Positions 44,657 to 50,941 of a DNA stretch of 50,941 bases are shown piece by piece. Every line of letters starts with the position of its first letter. Position 1 is the first letter of the stretch. The stretch comes from an uncultured Massilia sp. (lineage in GTDB: Bacteria > Pseudomonadota > Gammaproteobacteria > Burkholderiales > Burkholderiaceae). Where the stretch lies: the NCBI GenBank assembly GCA_946886065.1, contig CAMPHU010000006.1, positions 1-50,941 on the forward strand, read 5' to 3'. A program made the translations under genes and the position numbers. The notes under the pieces were generated by a model, which was not told the origin of the DNA, searched no databases, and worked only from the letters and a program-made list of their open reading frames with translations.

Positions 44657-45837
44657 ACGCGCCCTCGCAAGCGGCGCTGCTGGCCCGCCGCAGCGTGGAG
44701 CTGCCGACCGGTAGCCTCGAAGTGATCCTGGAACGCGGCGCCGAGGAAGTCGACGAGTTGCTCGGCTTTGCCGCGCGCGCCAATGCCAGGCGTGGCTTCC
44801 TCTTCCTCAGCAAGGTTCTGGGCAAGCACTGGCCGGTGCGGCCGTCCGCGATGCTGTCGATCCACGCCAGGCTGGCCTGCACCGTGCCCGAGGCCGACGG
44901 GCCGGTGGTGTTCATTGCGATGGCCGAAACCGCGATCGGCCTGGGCCAGGGCGTGTTCGAAGCCTGGCTGCGCGCACACCCGGACCACCCCGCCCTGTAC
45001 CTGCACACCACGCGCTACCGCGTCGGCACGGGCGAACTGATCGAGTTCGAGGAGGCGCACAGCCACGCGCCGCGCCAGTTCCTGCATCTTCCCGCCAATC
45101 CCGCGCTGCGCGATCTGCTGCTGCGGGCACGCACCCTGGTGCTGGTGGACGACGAGGCCAGCACCGGCAACACCTTCGTCAACCTGGCCGCCGCCTGCCG
45201 CCGCCTGAATCCCGGCATCGAGCGCGTGCATCTTGCGACGATCACGAATTTCATGGGCCGCGAGGCCGGCGCGCGGCTGGATGCGCGTTTCGGCATGCCG
45301 GTGAGCCTGGGCGCGCTGGTCGAGGGCGAGTATCGCTTCACGCCGGGACCGCATGCGCCGGACGGCGGCGTGGCGCAGCGCTTCGACGCCGAAGCCGACC
45401 GCGGCGCCAGCGCGGCGTTCGGGCGGCTGGGACTGAAAGGCGCACTGCGCGCCCCGCGGCAGCTCGCGGAGCGGCTGGCCGCCGGGATCGCGCCCGGCGA
45501 CAAGGTGCTGGTGCTGGGCACCGGCGAATTCATGCACTCCTCGACCCTGCTGGGCGCGGAGCTCGAGCGGTGCGGCGTCGCCGCCTGGGTGCAGTCGACC
45601 ACCCGCTCGCCGATCCTGACCTGGGGCGCGGTGGCAAACGCCTTGCGCTTCTCCGACAACTACGGCGAGGGCATCGCCAACTTCCTCTACAACGTCGCGC
45701 CGGGCCAGTACCAGCACGTCTTCATCTGCCACGAAACCGCACCCGACGCCGCCCTGCGCGAACTCGCAGCCCGGCTGGACGCCCGCCTGTTCCACCATCA
45801 CGCCGAGGACCGCATTGAAGAAGTTCCTGTTCGCTGA
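44653..45837 (+). CDS. phosphoribosyltransferase with C-terminal TRSP domain
   Basis: A 394-residue protein. A type I PRTase fold has its PRPP-binding loop at about 164-174 (VLVDDEASTGN). The C-terminal TRSP domain carries its namesake motif at 316-319 (QSTTRSPILTWG). This two-domain form is characteristic of Ter-linked operons and is expected to make or use a ribosyl-5-phosphate conjugate. It overlaps the ATP-grasp gene by four bases and the HAD gene by 23 bases, so the genes are probably translated together. Confidence 0.9.
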   Translation: MNAPSQAALLARRSVELPTGSLEVILERGAEEVDELLGFAARANARRGFLFLSKVLGKHWPVRPSAMLSIHARLACTVPEADGPVVFIAMAETAIGLGQGVFEAWLRAHPDHPALYLHTTRYRVGTGELIEFEEAHSHAPRQFLHLPANPALRDLLLRARTLVLVDDEASTGNTFVNLAAACRRLNPGIERVHLATITNFMGREAGARLDARFGMPVSLGALVEGEYRFTPGPHAPDGGVAQRFDAEADRGASAAFGRLGLKGALRAPRQLAERLAAGIAPGDKVLVLGTGEFMHSSTLLGAELERCGVAAWVQSTTRSPILTWGAVANALRFSDNYGEGIANFLYNVAPGQYQHVFICHETAPDAALRELAARLDARLFHHHAEDRIEEVPVR

Positions 45838-46567
45838 CCTGGACGATACGCTGTTCCAGACCTTCGAGAAGTGCGGCGGCGCGGACGCACTGGAGCCGGC
45901 CGCCTACTACAAGGACGGCAGCGTGTGCTCCTACACCACGCGCGCCCAGCGCGCCTTCCTGTCGTTCATCCAGGACGGCATGACCGTCATACCGACCACC
46001 GCGCGCGACCAGGATGCCCTGCGCCGCGTCCATCTCCCCTTCTCCAGCTACGCCATCATCGACTACGGCGGCGTGGTGCTCGAACCCGGCGGCGGTGTCG
46101 ACCACGCCTGGCTGGAAGGCATGCGCACGGCGATGTCGGCCGCCCTGCCCGGCCTGCAGGAACTGGCCGCCCATATCGACGGGCACGCGGCGCGCACCGG
46201 CTACGGCGCCCGGGCGCGCATGATCGAGGACTTCGCCACCCCCTTCTTCCTGGTGGTGAAGGATCCCGACCGGATCGCCGGGCGGCTGGCGCTCCTCGAG
46301 CATGAGGTGGTGCGGCCCTGGATCGAGGACGGCGCCAGGCAGTACGTGGTCCACCGCAACGGCAACAACCTGGCGATCCTGCCGAAGGCGCTGGACAAGG
46401 CGCACGCGGCGGCCCACGTGGCGGCGCGCCTGCGCACCGAGCATGGCGACATCGTCACCATCGGCATGGGCGACAGCCGCTCGGATGCGCGCTTCATGGC
46501 CGCCTGCGACTACGCGCTGATCCCGCGCGGCACCCAGCTGGCCGGGCTGACGGTGGGGGCGCTATGA
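45815..46567 (+). CDS. HAD-superfamily phosphatase of the Ter operon
   Basis: A 250-residue protein starting at a TTG (45815) with GAGGA upstream: MKKFLFADLDDTLFQTFEKC. HAD motif I is DLDDT (8-12), motif II is PTTARD (about 60-65), and motif IV is GMGDSRSDA (about 217-225) with a lysine near 191-195. A C2-type cap lies between. It should remove a phosphate, plausibly from the PRTase product. It overlaps the preceding gene by 23 bases and the next by four bases. Confidence 0.85.
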   Translation: MKKFLFADLDDTLFQTFEKCGGADALEPAAYYKDGSVCSYTTRAQRAFLSFIQDGMTVIPTTARDQDALRRVHLPFSSYAIIDYGGVVLEPGGGVDHAWLEGMRTAMSAALPGLQELAAHIDGHAARTGYGARARMIEDFATPFFLVVKDPDRIAGRLALLEHEVVRPWIEDGARQYVVHRNGNNLAILPKALDKAHAAAHVAARLRTEHGDIVTIGMGDSRSDARFMAACDYALIPRGTQLAGLTVGAL

Positions 46568-47643
46568 ATTTCCCCGGCAGCTATCCGGCGGAGGACGTGA
46601 GCTTCCTGCTGCGGCGGCTGCCCGTGCACGAATTCGTCGACGTGGCGGAAAAGGAAAGACTGATCCAGTCGGGCCGGCGCCACTACAGCCAGATGCTGTC
46701 CGCCGAGCCGCCGCCCTCCGCGCGTTACATGCTGCTGTTCGACGAAGCCTGCCGCGTCAACAACGGCCGCATGGCGCGCGACTGCCTGCGCCTGGCGGGC
46801 CTGATCGCGGCGCGTGGTTCGCCTGCCCCGGTCGTGGTGTCGCTGGCGCGGGCCGGCACACCGGTCGGCGTCGTGGTGGCGCGTCTGCTGCGCCAGGTGT
46901 TCAAGCGTGCGGCCTGCCATTATTCGGTGTCGATCGTGCGCGACCGCGGCATCGACACGGCGGCGCTGCGCCACATCCTGGCGCGCGGCCATGCTGCTGG
47001 CGACATCGTGTTCGTCGACGGATGGACCGGCAAGGGCGTGATCGCGCGCGAACTGGACGTCTCGATCAGGGCCTTCAACGACGCGCAGGGAACGCGCTTC
47101 GATCCCGGCCTGCATGTACTGTCCGACCTGGCCGGCGCGGCAGCCTGCGCGGCCTCGGCCGAGGATTACCTGATTCCGTCGAGCATCCTGAATGCCACGG
47201 TGTCGGGGCTGGTGAGCCGTACCGTGATGGACGAAGCGATGGGACCGGAGGATTTCCACGGCTGTGTTTTCTATGAGCACCTGAGGCCGCACGACCGCTC
47301 GCGCGCCTTCGCCGACGCGCTCACGCGGCTGGCATTGGCACAGGAAGCCGTCGCCGCTTCGCCAATCAATGTTCTTGAGGCTAGTGAGCGCTCGCAGGAC
47401 TTCATCCAGCGCACGCGGGAGAAATACGGCATCGCCGACATCAACCTCATCAAGCCGGGTATCGGCGAAGCGACCCGCGTGCTGCTGCGCCGCGTACCGC
47501 GCCGCCTCATCCTGCGCAATCCCGCCTCGCCCGAGGTCGCGCACCTGGCGGTACTGGCGGAAGAAAAACGTGTGCCGGTCGAGATCGACCCGGCCTTGCC
47601 CTACCACGCAGTTTCCCTGATCAGGAGTGCTTCGGATGGTTAA
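46564..47643 (+). CDS. PRTase-like protein with Pelota-type RNA-binding domain (StiP-like)
   Basis: A 359-residue protein. The N-terminal part is PRTase-like with a PRPP-loop-like VDGWTGKG (151-158) after VVVSLARAGTPVGVVVARLL. The C-terminus (about 275-350, including INLIKPGIGEATRVLLRRVP and VAHLAVLAEEKRVPVE) matches the Pelota/L7Ae-like RNA-binding domain of the StiP family. Some databases call this family a cysteine protease, but the PRTase-like reading fits the sequence better. The RNA-binding module hints that the metabolite may act on or mimic RNA. It overlaps the aldolase gene by eight bases. Confidence 0.8.
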   Translation: MNFPGSYPAEDVSFLLRRLPVHEFVDVAEKERLIQSGRRHYSQMLSAEPPPSARYMLLFDEACRVNNGRMARDCLRLAGLIAARGSPAPVVVSLARAGTPVGVVVARLLRQVFKRAACHYSVSIVRDRGIDTAALRHILARGHAAGDIVFVDGWTGKGVIARELDVSIRAFNDAQGTRFDPGLHVLSDLAGAAACAASAEDYLIPSSILNATVSGLVSRTVMDEAMGPEDFHGCVFYEHLRPHDRSRAFADALTRLALAQEAVAASPINVLEASERSQDFIQRTREKYGIADINLIKPGIGEATRVLLRRVPRRLILRNPASPEVAHLAVLAEEKRVPVEIDPALPYHAVSLIRSASDG

Positions 47644-48526
47644 GCCTTTGGGAGCGTCGCTGTACGTGCCTGCCAATCACAAGAACCTGTCCCGGATCGC
47701 GAACGGCGACAAGCTGGAGCAGGCCCGTTCGCTCATCTTCTGCCTGGAGGATGCGGTCGGCGAGCGCGACCTGAGCTGGGCGCTGTTCAACCTGTCGGTG
47801 GTGCTGGCGCATATGCGGCCCCAGGCCGCCGCCGAGCGCTTCGTACGGGTGCGCAATCCGGAAGTGCTCGCGCGGGTGCTGGCGATGCCCGGCGCGGAAA
47901 AGCTGGACGGCTTCGTGCTGCCGAAGGTCACGCGGCACAACTTCGAGACCTATTTCCGGCTCGTGCGCGACACCGGCCACGACCTGATGCCTACGCTGGA
48001 AACGGCCGAGGTGTTCGACGAAGGGGAAATGCGCCAGCTGCGCGCGCTGCTGGACGCGCCGGGCGTGCGCATGCGCATCCGGGCGCTGCGCGTCGGCGGC
48101 AACGACCTGCTGGCCCTCCTCGGGCTGCGGCGTCCGCGCGGCATGACGATCTACCGCACGCCGCTCGGCCCGGTGATCGCGCGCCTGGTGACGACCTTCC
48201 GTCCCTACGGTTTCGCGCTGACGGCGCCGGTGTTCGAATACCTCGACCTGCCCGAACTGCTCGACCAGGAAGTGCTGGAGGACCTGGCCTACGGCATGGC
48301 CGGCAAGACGGCGATCCACCCGACGCAGATCGCGCCGATCGAACAGCACTTCAGGGTGAAGGCCCAGGACCTGGCGGTGGCGCGGGCCATCCTCGACGAA
48401 TCCAGCCCGGCGGTGTTCCGCATGGACGATGCGATGTGCGAGGTGGCGACGCACCGCGCCTGGGCCGAACGCATGGTGGAACAATCGCAGCTGTTCGGCG
48501 CGGGCGACGCGGTGCGCCTTCCGTAG
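47636..48526 (+). CDS. HpcH/HpaI aldolase/citrate-lyase-beta (CitE)-like enzyme
   Basis: A 296-residue TIM-barrel protein. It contains LIFCLEDAVGERD near 33-45, FVRVRNPE, FVLPKVTRHN, LMPTLETAEVFD, RALRVGGNDLLALLG and GKTAIHPTQI near the end, all typical of the CitE/HpcH family, which makes or breaks C-C bonds of acyl-CoA or keto-acid substrates. The start at 47636 has AGGAG eight bases upstream. It is the last gene of the Ter biosynthetic operon and ends five bases before a convergent gene. Confidence 0.88.
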   Translation: MVKPLGASLYVPANHKNLSRIANGDKLEQARSLIFCLEDAVGERDLSWALFNLSVVLAHMRPQAAAERFVRVRNPEVLARVLAMPGAEKLDGFVLPKVTRHNFETYFRLVRDTGHDLMPTLETAEVFDEGEMRQLRALLDAPGVRMRIRALRVGGNDLLALLGLRRPRGMTIYRTPLGPVIARLVTTFRPYGFALTAPVFEYLDLPELLDQEVLEDLAYGMAGKTAIHPTQIAPIEQHFRVKAQDLAVARAILDESSPAVFRMDDAMCEVATHRAWAERMVEQSQLFGAGDAVRLP

Positions 48527-48531
48527 CGCGG

Positions 48532-49422
48532 CTATCCCTGGCGCAGCCGCGCGGCGAGCAGTTCGGGCCGGTCCAGATACAGGAACACATATTTCGGCAC
48601 GCGCCGCTGGACCTGCCAGTGCAGGATGGCGGCGTCCACTTCCGGCTTGAGCACCAGTACGCAATTCGGCTTGTCGAAGGGGGTCACCAGCAAGGTCTCG
48701 AGCCGCCCCACGCCATGCTTGCGGCGCCAGGCCGGCAGCGGCTCATCGACCGATTCCATCCTTTCGATGGCGGCGAGCGGCAGCGCGCCGGACGTGCGCG
48801 CGCCGACTTGCAGGTGCAGGGCCTCGCCGGTCAGCACATGCCGCCCCGCCCCGAGGTGCCAGCGATCGCCGATCACCCACACCAGGGTGTACAGGGCCGC
48901 GGCGGCGCACAGTACATGCACGATGAGGAGCTTGGACGGGTCCTTCACGAACAGCTGGACGATCATCGCATCCAGCGGCAGTTCGGTGAACACCATGACA
49001 ATGGCGATCGCCGAGGCCGTGCCGTAGGCGCCGCGATTCAGGTAGGTGAGCGCCACCCCGTCTGGAAGCGCCGCCTGCGGACGGCGTTGCAGGCGGTGCA
49101 GGCATCCAACCCACATCAGCCGGTCCAGCTTGAACATGCCGACCAGCTCCGGCGGCAGCAGGGCCGCAGCAATCCGCTGCCATGGCGCGCGCTCGGCGAT
49201 GGCGGCGCGCAGGCGTTGCCAGGCGTCGGGCGCGTGCGCGATATCCTTCGCGGCCAGCAGGCAGAGCGCAAGGACGATGCCGGCATGGCGCAGGCCGGGT
49301 TGGACGGATGCGGGAGCCAACAGGATCGCAAGCTGGGTCAGGGCGAATGTGGCGAAGGCATAGCCGCCCAGCTCGGCCCAGGACAGGGTGCGCAGCGTGG
49401 AGAGGAAACGTGGAACAGGCAT
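48532..49422 (-). CDS. membrane protein of unknown function
   Basis: A 296-residue protein with membrane segments in the N-terminal half (about 18-60 and 128-185) and a soluble C-terminal region of about 100 residues (HVLTGEALHLQVGARTSGAL, then VLVLKPEVDAAILHW) that could be a small beta domain, perhaps PH-like. The start at 49422 (MPVPRFLSTLRTLSW) gives a natural membrane-protein N-terminus, but no ribosome-binding site is clear. It is convergent with the aldolase gene, only five bases apart. Whether it belongs to the Ter module is unknown. Confidence 0.6.
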   Translation of the reverse strand: MPVPRFLSTLRTLSWAELGGYAFATFALTQLAILLAPASVQPGLRHAGIVLALCLLAAKDIAHAPDAWQRLRAAIAERAPWQRIAAALLPPELVGMFKLDRLMWVGCLHRLQRRPQAALPDGVALTYLNRGAYGTASAIAIVMVFTELPLDAMIVQLFVKDPSKLLIVHVLCAAAALYTLVWVIGDRWHLGAGRHVLTGEALHLQVGARTSGALPLAAIERMESVDEPLPAWRRKHGVGRLETLLVTPFDKPNCVLVLKPEVDAAILHWQVQRRVPKYVFLYLDRPELLAARLRQG

Positions 49423-49589
49423 GGTCGGGAAGAGGCTGGACGGTGACGGAACGTGCCGATTACACCATCTGCGCGCGCGCGGTGCAATCCCGCGGGCCAA
49501 AACGATGCGGCGGGCATGAAACGCGCGTGCAGCCCACCACAGCGTGCGGCGAACGGCTACAGTGGGGACAAATCACTTCCGTCACGCCG

Positions 49590-49973
49590 ATGTCCGCTTC
49601 TTTCCGTTCGCGCTGCGCGACCCTTGCCTGCCTGCTGGCAGCCTGCGCCGCCGCGCTCGCGCAGCCTGAGCCCTCCCCCGCCCGGACCGTGCCGTCCGCC
49701 GGGGAGCGCGCCACGGCCGATGAGCACAAACTCGATATCGAGGCCATGCGCCGCTCCGTGCGCGACATGAAGTTCGAGGAAGCAGCCCCGGTTCGCACGG
49801 GGGACGTCCTGTCCGCCGAACCCGACCCCGGCCACCAGCGCTTCCGCGAGAAGTTCGATTCCGGCAAGCGTGCCGATTGCCTGACCGCCTTCCAGGGCAT
49901 GGGCGTGCTGGCGCTGCTCGCCATGCCGCTGGCAAGCCTGGTCGACAAGAAGGACCACGGCTGCAAGTGGTGA
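49590..49973 (+). CDS. exported hypothetical protein
   Basis: A 127-residue protein. The N-terminus has a signal-like stretch (RCATLACLLAACAAALAQ) with cysteines that could mark a lipoprotein, though no clean lipobox is present. A short charged body follows, with a hydrophobic segment near the end (GMGVLALLAMPLASLVDKKD). The family is not recognised. It is divergent from the membrane-protein gene. The start is uncertain because no ribosome-binding site is evident. Confidence 0.5.
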   Translation: MSASFRSRCATLACLLAACAAALAQPEPSPARTVPSAGERATADEHKLDIEAMRRSVRDMKFEEAAPVRTGDVLSAEPDPGHQRFREKFDSGKRADCLTAFQGMGVLALLAMPLASLVDKKDHGCKW

Positions 49974-50061
49974 GCGCCAGATCAGGCCCTGGCTTCGTCC
50001 AGGACAAAGGCCGCGCCGCAGGGATGGGGAAGAATGAATTTTTGCGTGTGCGGAGGTGCAT

Positions 50062-50226
50062 ATGTCCGACCCGGGCAAGCAACAGGGCCGCGGTACGGCG
50101 CGGCGCGCTCCCGAGCCGACGCTGCTTGGATGGCTGGGCATCCTGGGCCTGATGGCGCTGGTGTTCGCGGGGGTGGCGGTGACTGGCCGCCTGCTGGGGC
50201 GGGCGCTTTATCTGGTACTCCAATAG
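50062..50226 (+). CDS. small single-helix membrane protein
   Basis: A 54-residue protein: MSDPGKQQGRGTARRAPEPT, then one membrane helix (about 22-50, LLGWLGILGLMALVFAGVAV) and a short end. CGGAGGTG lies six bases before the ATG, a strong ribosome-binding site, which is the main support. It is the last gene before the rpsJ hairpin. Function unknown. Confidence 0.55.
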   Translation: MSDPGKQQGRGTARRAPEPTLLGWLGILGLMALVFAGVAVTGRLLGRALYLVLQ

Positions 50227-50306
50227 CCGGTATCGGCCTGCGTCCTCCCGTTCTGCGGCTAGCGAATTCGAATGGCGATACGGGCTTGCCGGCTTGGTAA
50301 ACGACA

Positions 50307-50342
50307 AAGGCCGGGTTGCCCGCGTACGGGCTTCCCGGCCTT
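50307..50342 (-). terminator. hairpin after rpsJ
   Basis: AAGGCCGGG, TT, GCCCG, loop CGTA, CGGGC, TT, CCCGGCCTT: a fourteen-pair stem with one symmetric TT/TT internal loop, 39 bases after the rpsJ stop. A short T-run (TTT) follows on the minus strand; the structure may work in both directions. It suggests that transcription from tuf-rpsJ ends here instead of continuing to rplC. Confidence 0.7.
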
Positions 50343-50381
50343 CGAACCGCCGGCGGAATGATCCGCCGGCAGAGGAAGCAA

Positions 50382-50699
50382 TTACTGCAGCTTGATTTCG
50401 ACGTCGACGCCAGCCGGCAGGTCCAGCTTCATCAGTGCGTCAACGGTCTTGTCGGTCGGGTCCACGATGTCCATCAGACGCTGGTGCGTACGGATTTCGA
50501 ACTGGTCGCGCGAGGTCTTGTTCACGTGCGGGGAACGCAGCACGTCGAAACGCTGGATACGGGTCGGCAGCGGGACCGGGCCTTTGACAACCGCGCCGGT
50601 GCGCTTGGCGGTGTCGACGATTTCCAGTGCGGACTGGTCGATCAGCTTGTAGTCAAACGCTTTCAGGCGGATGCGGATTTTCTGGTTCGGAGCGGACAT
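50382..50699 (-). CDS. rpsJ: 30S ribosomal protein S10 / NusE
   Basis: A 105-residue protein: [20 protein letters not shown], with [20 protein letters not shown] and [20 protein letters not shown]. It is a 30S head protein and, as NusE, a transcription antitermination factor. It follows tuf on the minus strand with a 188-base gap that contains a repeat hairpin. Its usual downstream neighbour rplC is absent; the next gene on that strand is the membrane protein ending at 48532. Confidence 0.97.
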   Translation of the reverse strand: MSAPNQKIRIRLKAFDYKLIDQSALEIVDTAKRTGAVVKGPVPLPTRIQRFDVLRSPHVNKTSRDQFEIRTHQRLMDIVDPTDKTVDALMKLDLPAGVDVEIKLQ

Positions 50700-50802
50700 G
50701 CTATTTCCTTTAAAAGAACGTTCCGGCTAGGGCCGGCAATGTGTAAAAGGTACTTCGGTACAGCTCAAGAGGCGGGAGTATATCACCGAACCCTCTCATA
50801 AA

Positions 50803-50834
50803 GATGGGGACAGACCAAAAAGTCTGTCCCCATC
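50803..50834. repeat. REP-like palindromic repeat between tuf and rpsJ
   Basis: A perfect thirteen-base inverted repeat GATGGGGACAGAC/GTCTGTCCCCATC with loop CAAAAA. The GGGGACAGAC arm is common in dispersed bacterial palindromes. It splits tuf from rpsJ. On the minus strand the loop is TTTTTG, so there is no terminator T-run after the stem. Confidence 0.6.
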
Positions 50835-50887
50835 CGTTGGGAGGAAGCGACGTCCCGAAGGACGCGCTTCCGATCTCCACCTGTTAA

Positions 50888-50941
50888 TTAGGCGATGATC
50901 TTGGCAACCACGCCGGCGCCGACGGTACGGCCGCCTTCGCG
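50888..50941 (-). CDS. tuf: elongation factor Tu, C-terminal end (cut by window edge)
   Basis: The last 17 residues and stop are present: REGGRTVGAGVVAKIIA, the conserved EF-Tu C-terminus. The gene continues beyond the right edge, so copy number and completeness cannot be judged. The order tuf then rpsJ matches the str-S10 junction of other betaproteobacteria. Confidence 0.93.
   Translation of the reverse strand, partial: REGGRTVGAGVVAKIIA

Noticed and set aside
1..50941. CRISPR arrays, rRNA genes, insertion sequences or prophage
   Set aside because: No regularly spaced direct repeats, rRNA-like sequence, transposase or phage structural genes were recognised in either strand.

Overview
The window looks like a chromosomal segment of a GC-rich betaproteobacterium, most likely Oxalobacteraceae (Massilia/Telluria/Duganella type). 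This is inferred from protein character and from the S10-spc-alpha ribosomal gene order with infA and rpmJ between secY and rpsM. No database search was possible.

Layout. (1) 1-740: AT-richer accessory edge with a truncated minus-strand ORF and a small membrane protein. (2) 0.8-8.7 kb: a PhoD-like phosphatase, a Tat-exported beta-helix protein, a solute-binding protein, a LysR regulator divergent from a glutathione S-transferase/SMR pair, and a proline-rich membrane-anchored protein. (3) 8.8-16.1 kb: an envelope-stress and efflux block (RND pump, membrane-fusion protein, histidine kinase, OmpR-type regulator) divergent from a Spy/CpxP-like periplasmic protein. (4) 16.1-22.7 kb: a MerR-type regulator with a cobalamin-binding domain carrying the CarH/LitR Wx9EH motif, divergent from a chemoreceptor; then a PAS histidine kinase, a SUI1/YciH protein and DsbD. 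(5) 22.8-37.0 kb: the ribosomal superoperon on the minus strand, transcribed right to left from rplC to rplQ and including secY, infA, rpmJ and rpoA. (6) 37.0-50.3 kb: a block lying between rplC and rpsJ, which are adjacent in the canonical S10 operon. (7) 50.4-50.9 kb: rpsJ and the 3' end of tuf.

The 13.4-kb block in region 6 is the most interesting part. It holds a valine tRNA, an MscS channel, a diguanylate cyclase, an AT-richer patch of small genes separated by a covarying hairpin repeat, a LacI regulator and a compact operon: terD, ATP-grasp, PRTase-TRSP, HAD phosphatase, PRTase-like/Pelota protein and CitE-like aldolase. The last six match the Ter-linked biosynthetic module predicted by comparative genomics to make a nucleoside-like metabolite; its product is unknown to me.

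The detached rplC operon has its own good sigma70 promoter (TTGCGC-17-TATACT) and a terminator-like hairpin in its leader. rpsJ on the other side is followed by a strong hairpin. The S10 operon therefore appears to have been split and re-regulated. Other breaks in the superoperon are at rpsQ/rplN (the classical S10/spc boundary), rpsK/rpsD, rpsD/rpoA (a dispersed repeat) and rpoA/rplQ. Most long antisense ORFs opposite the GC-rich genes are shadows and are omitted.
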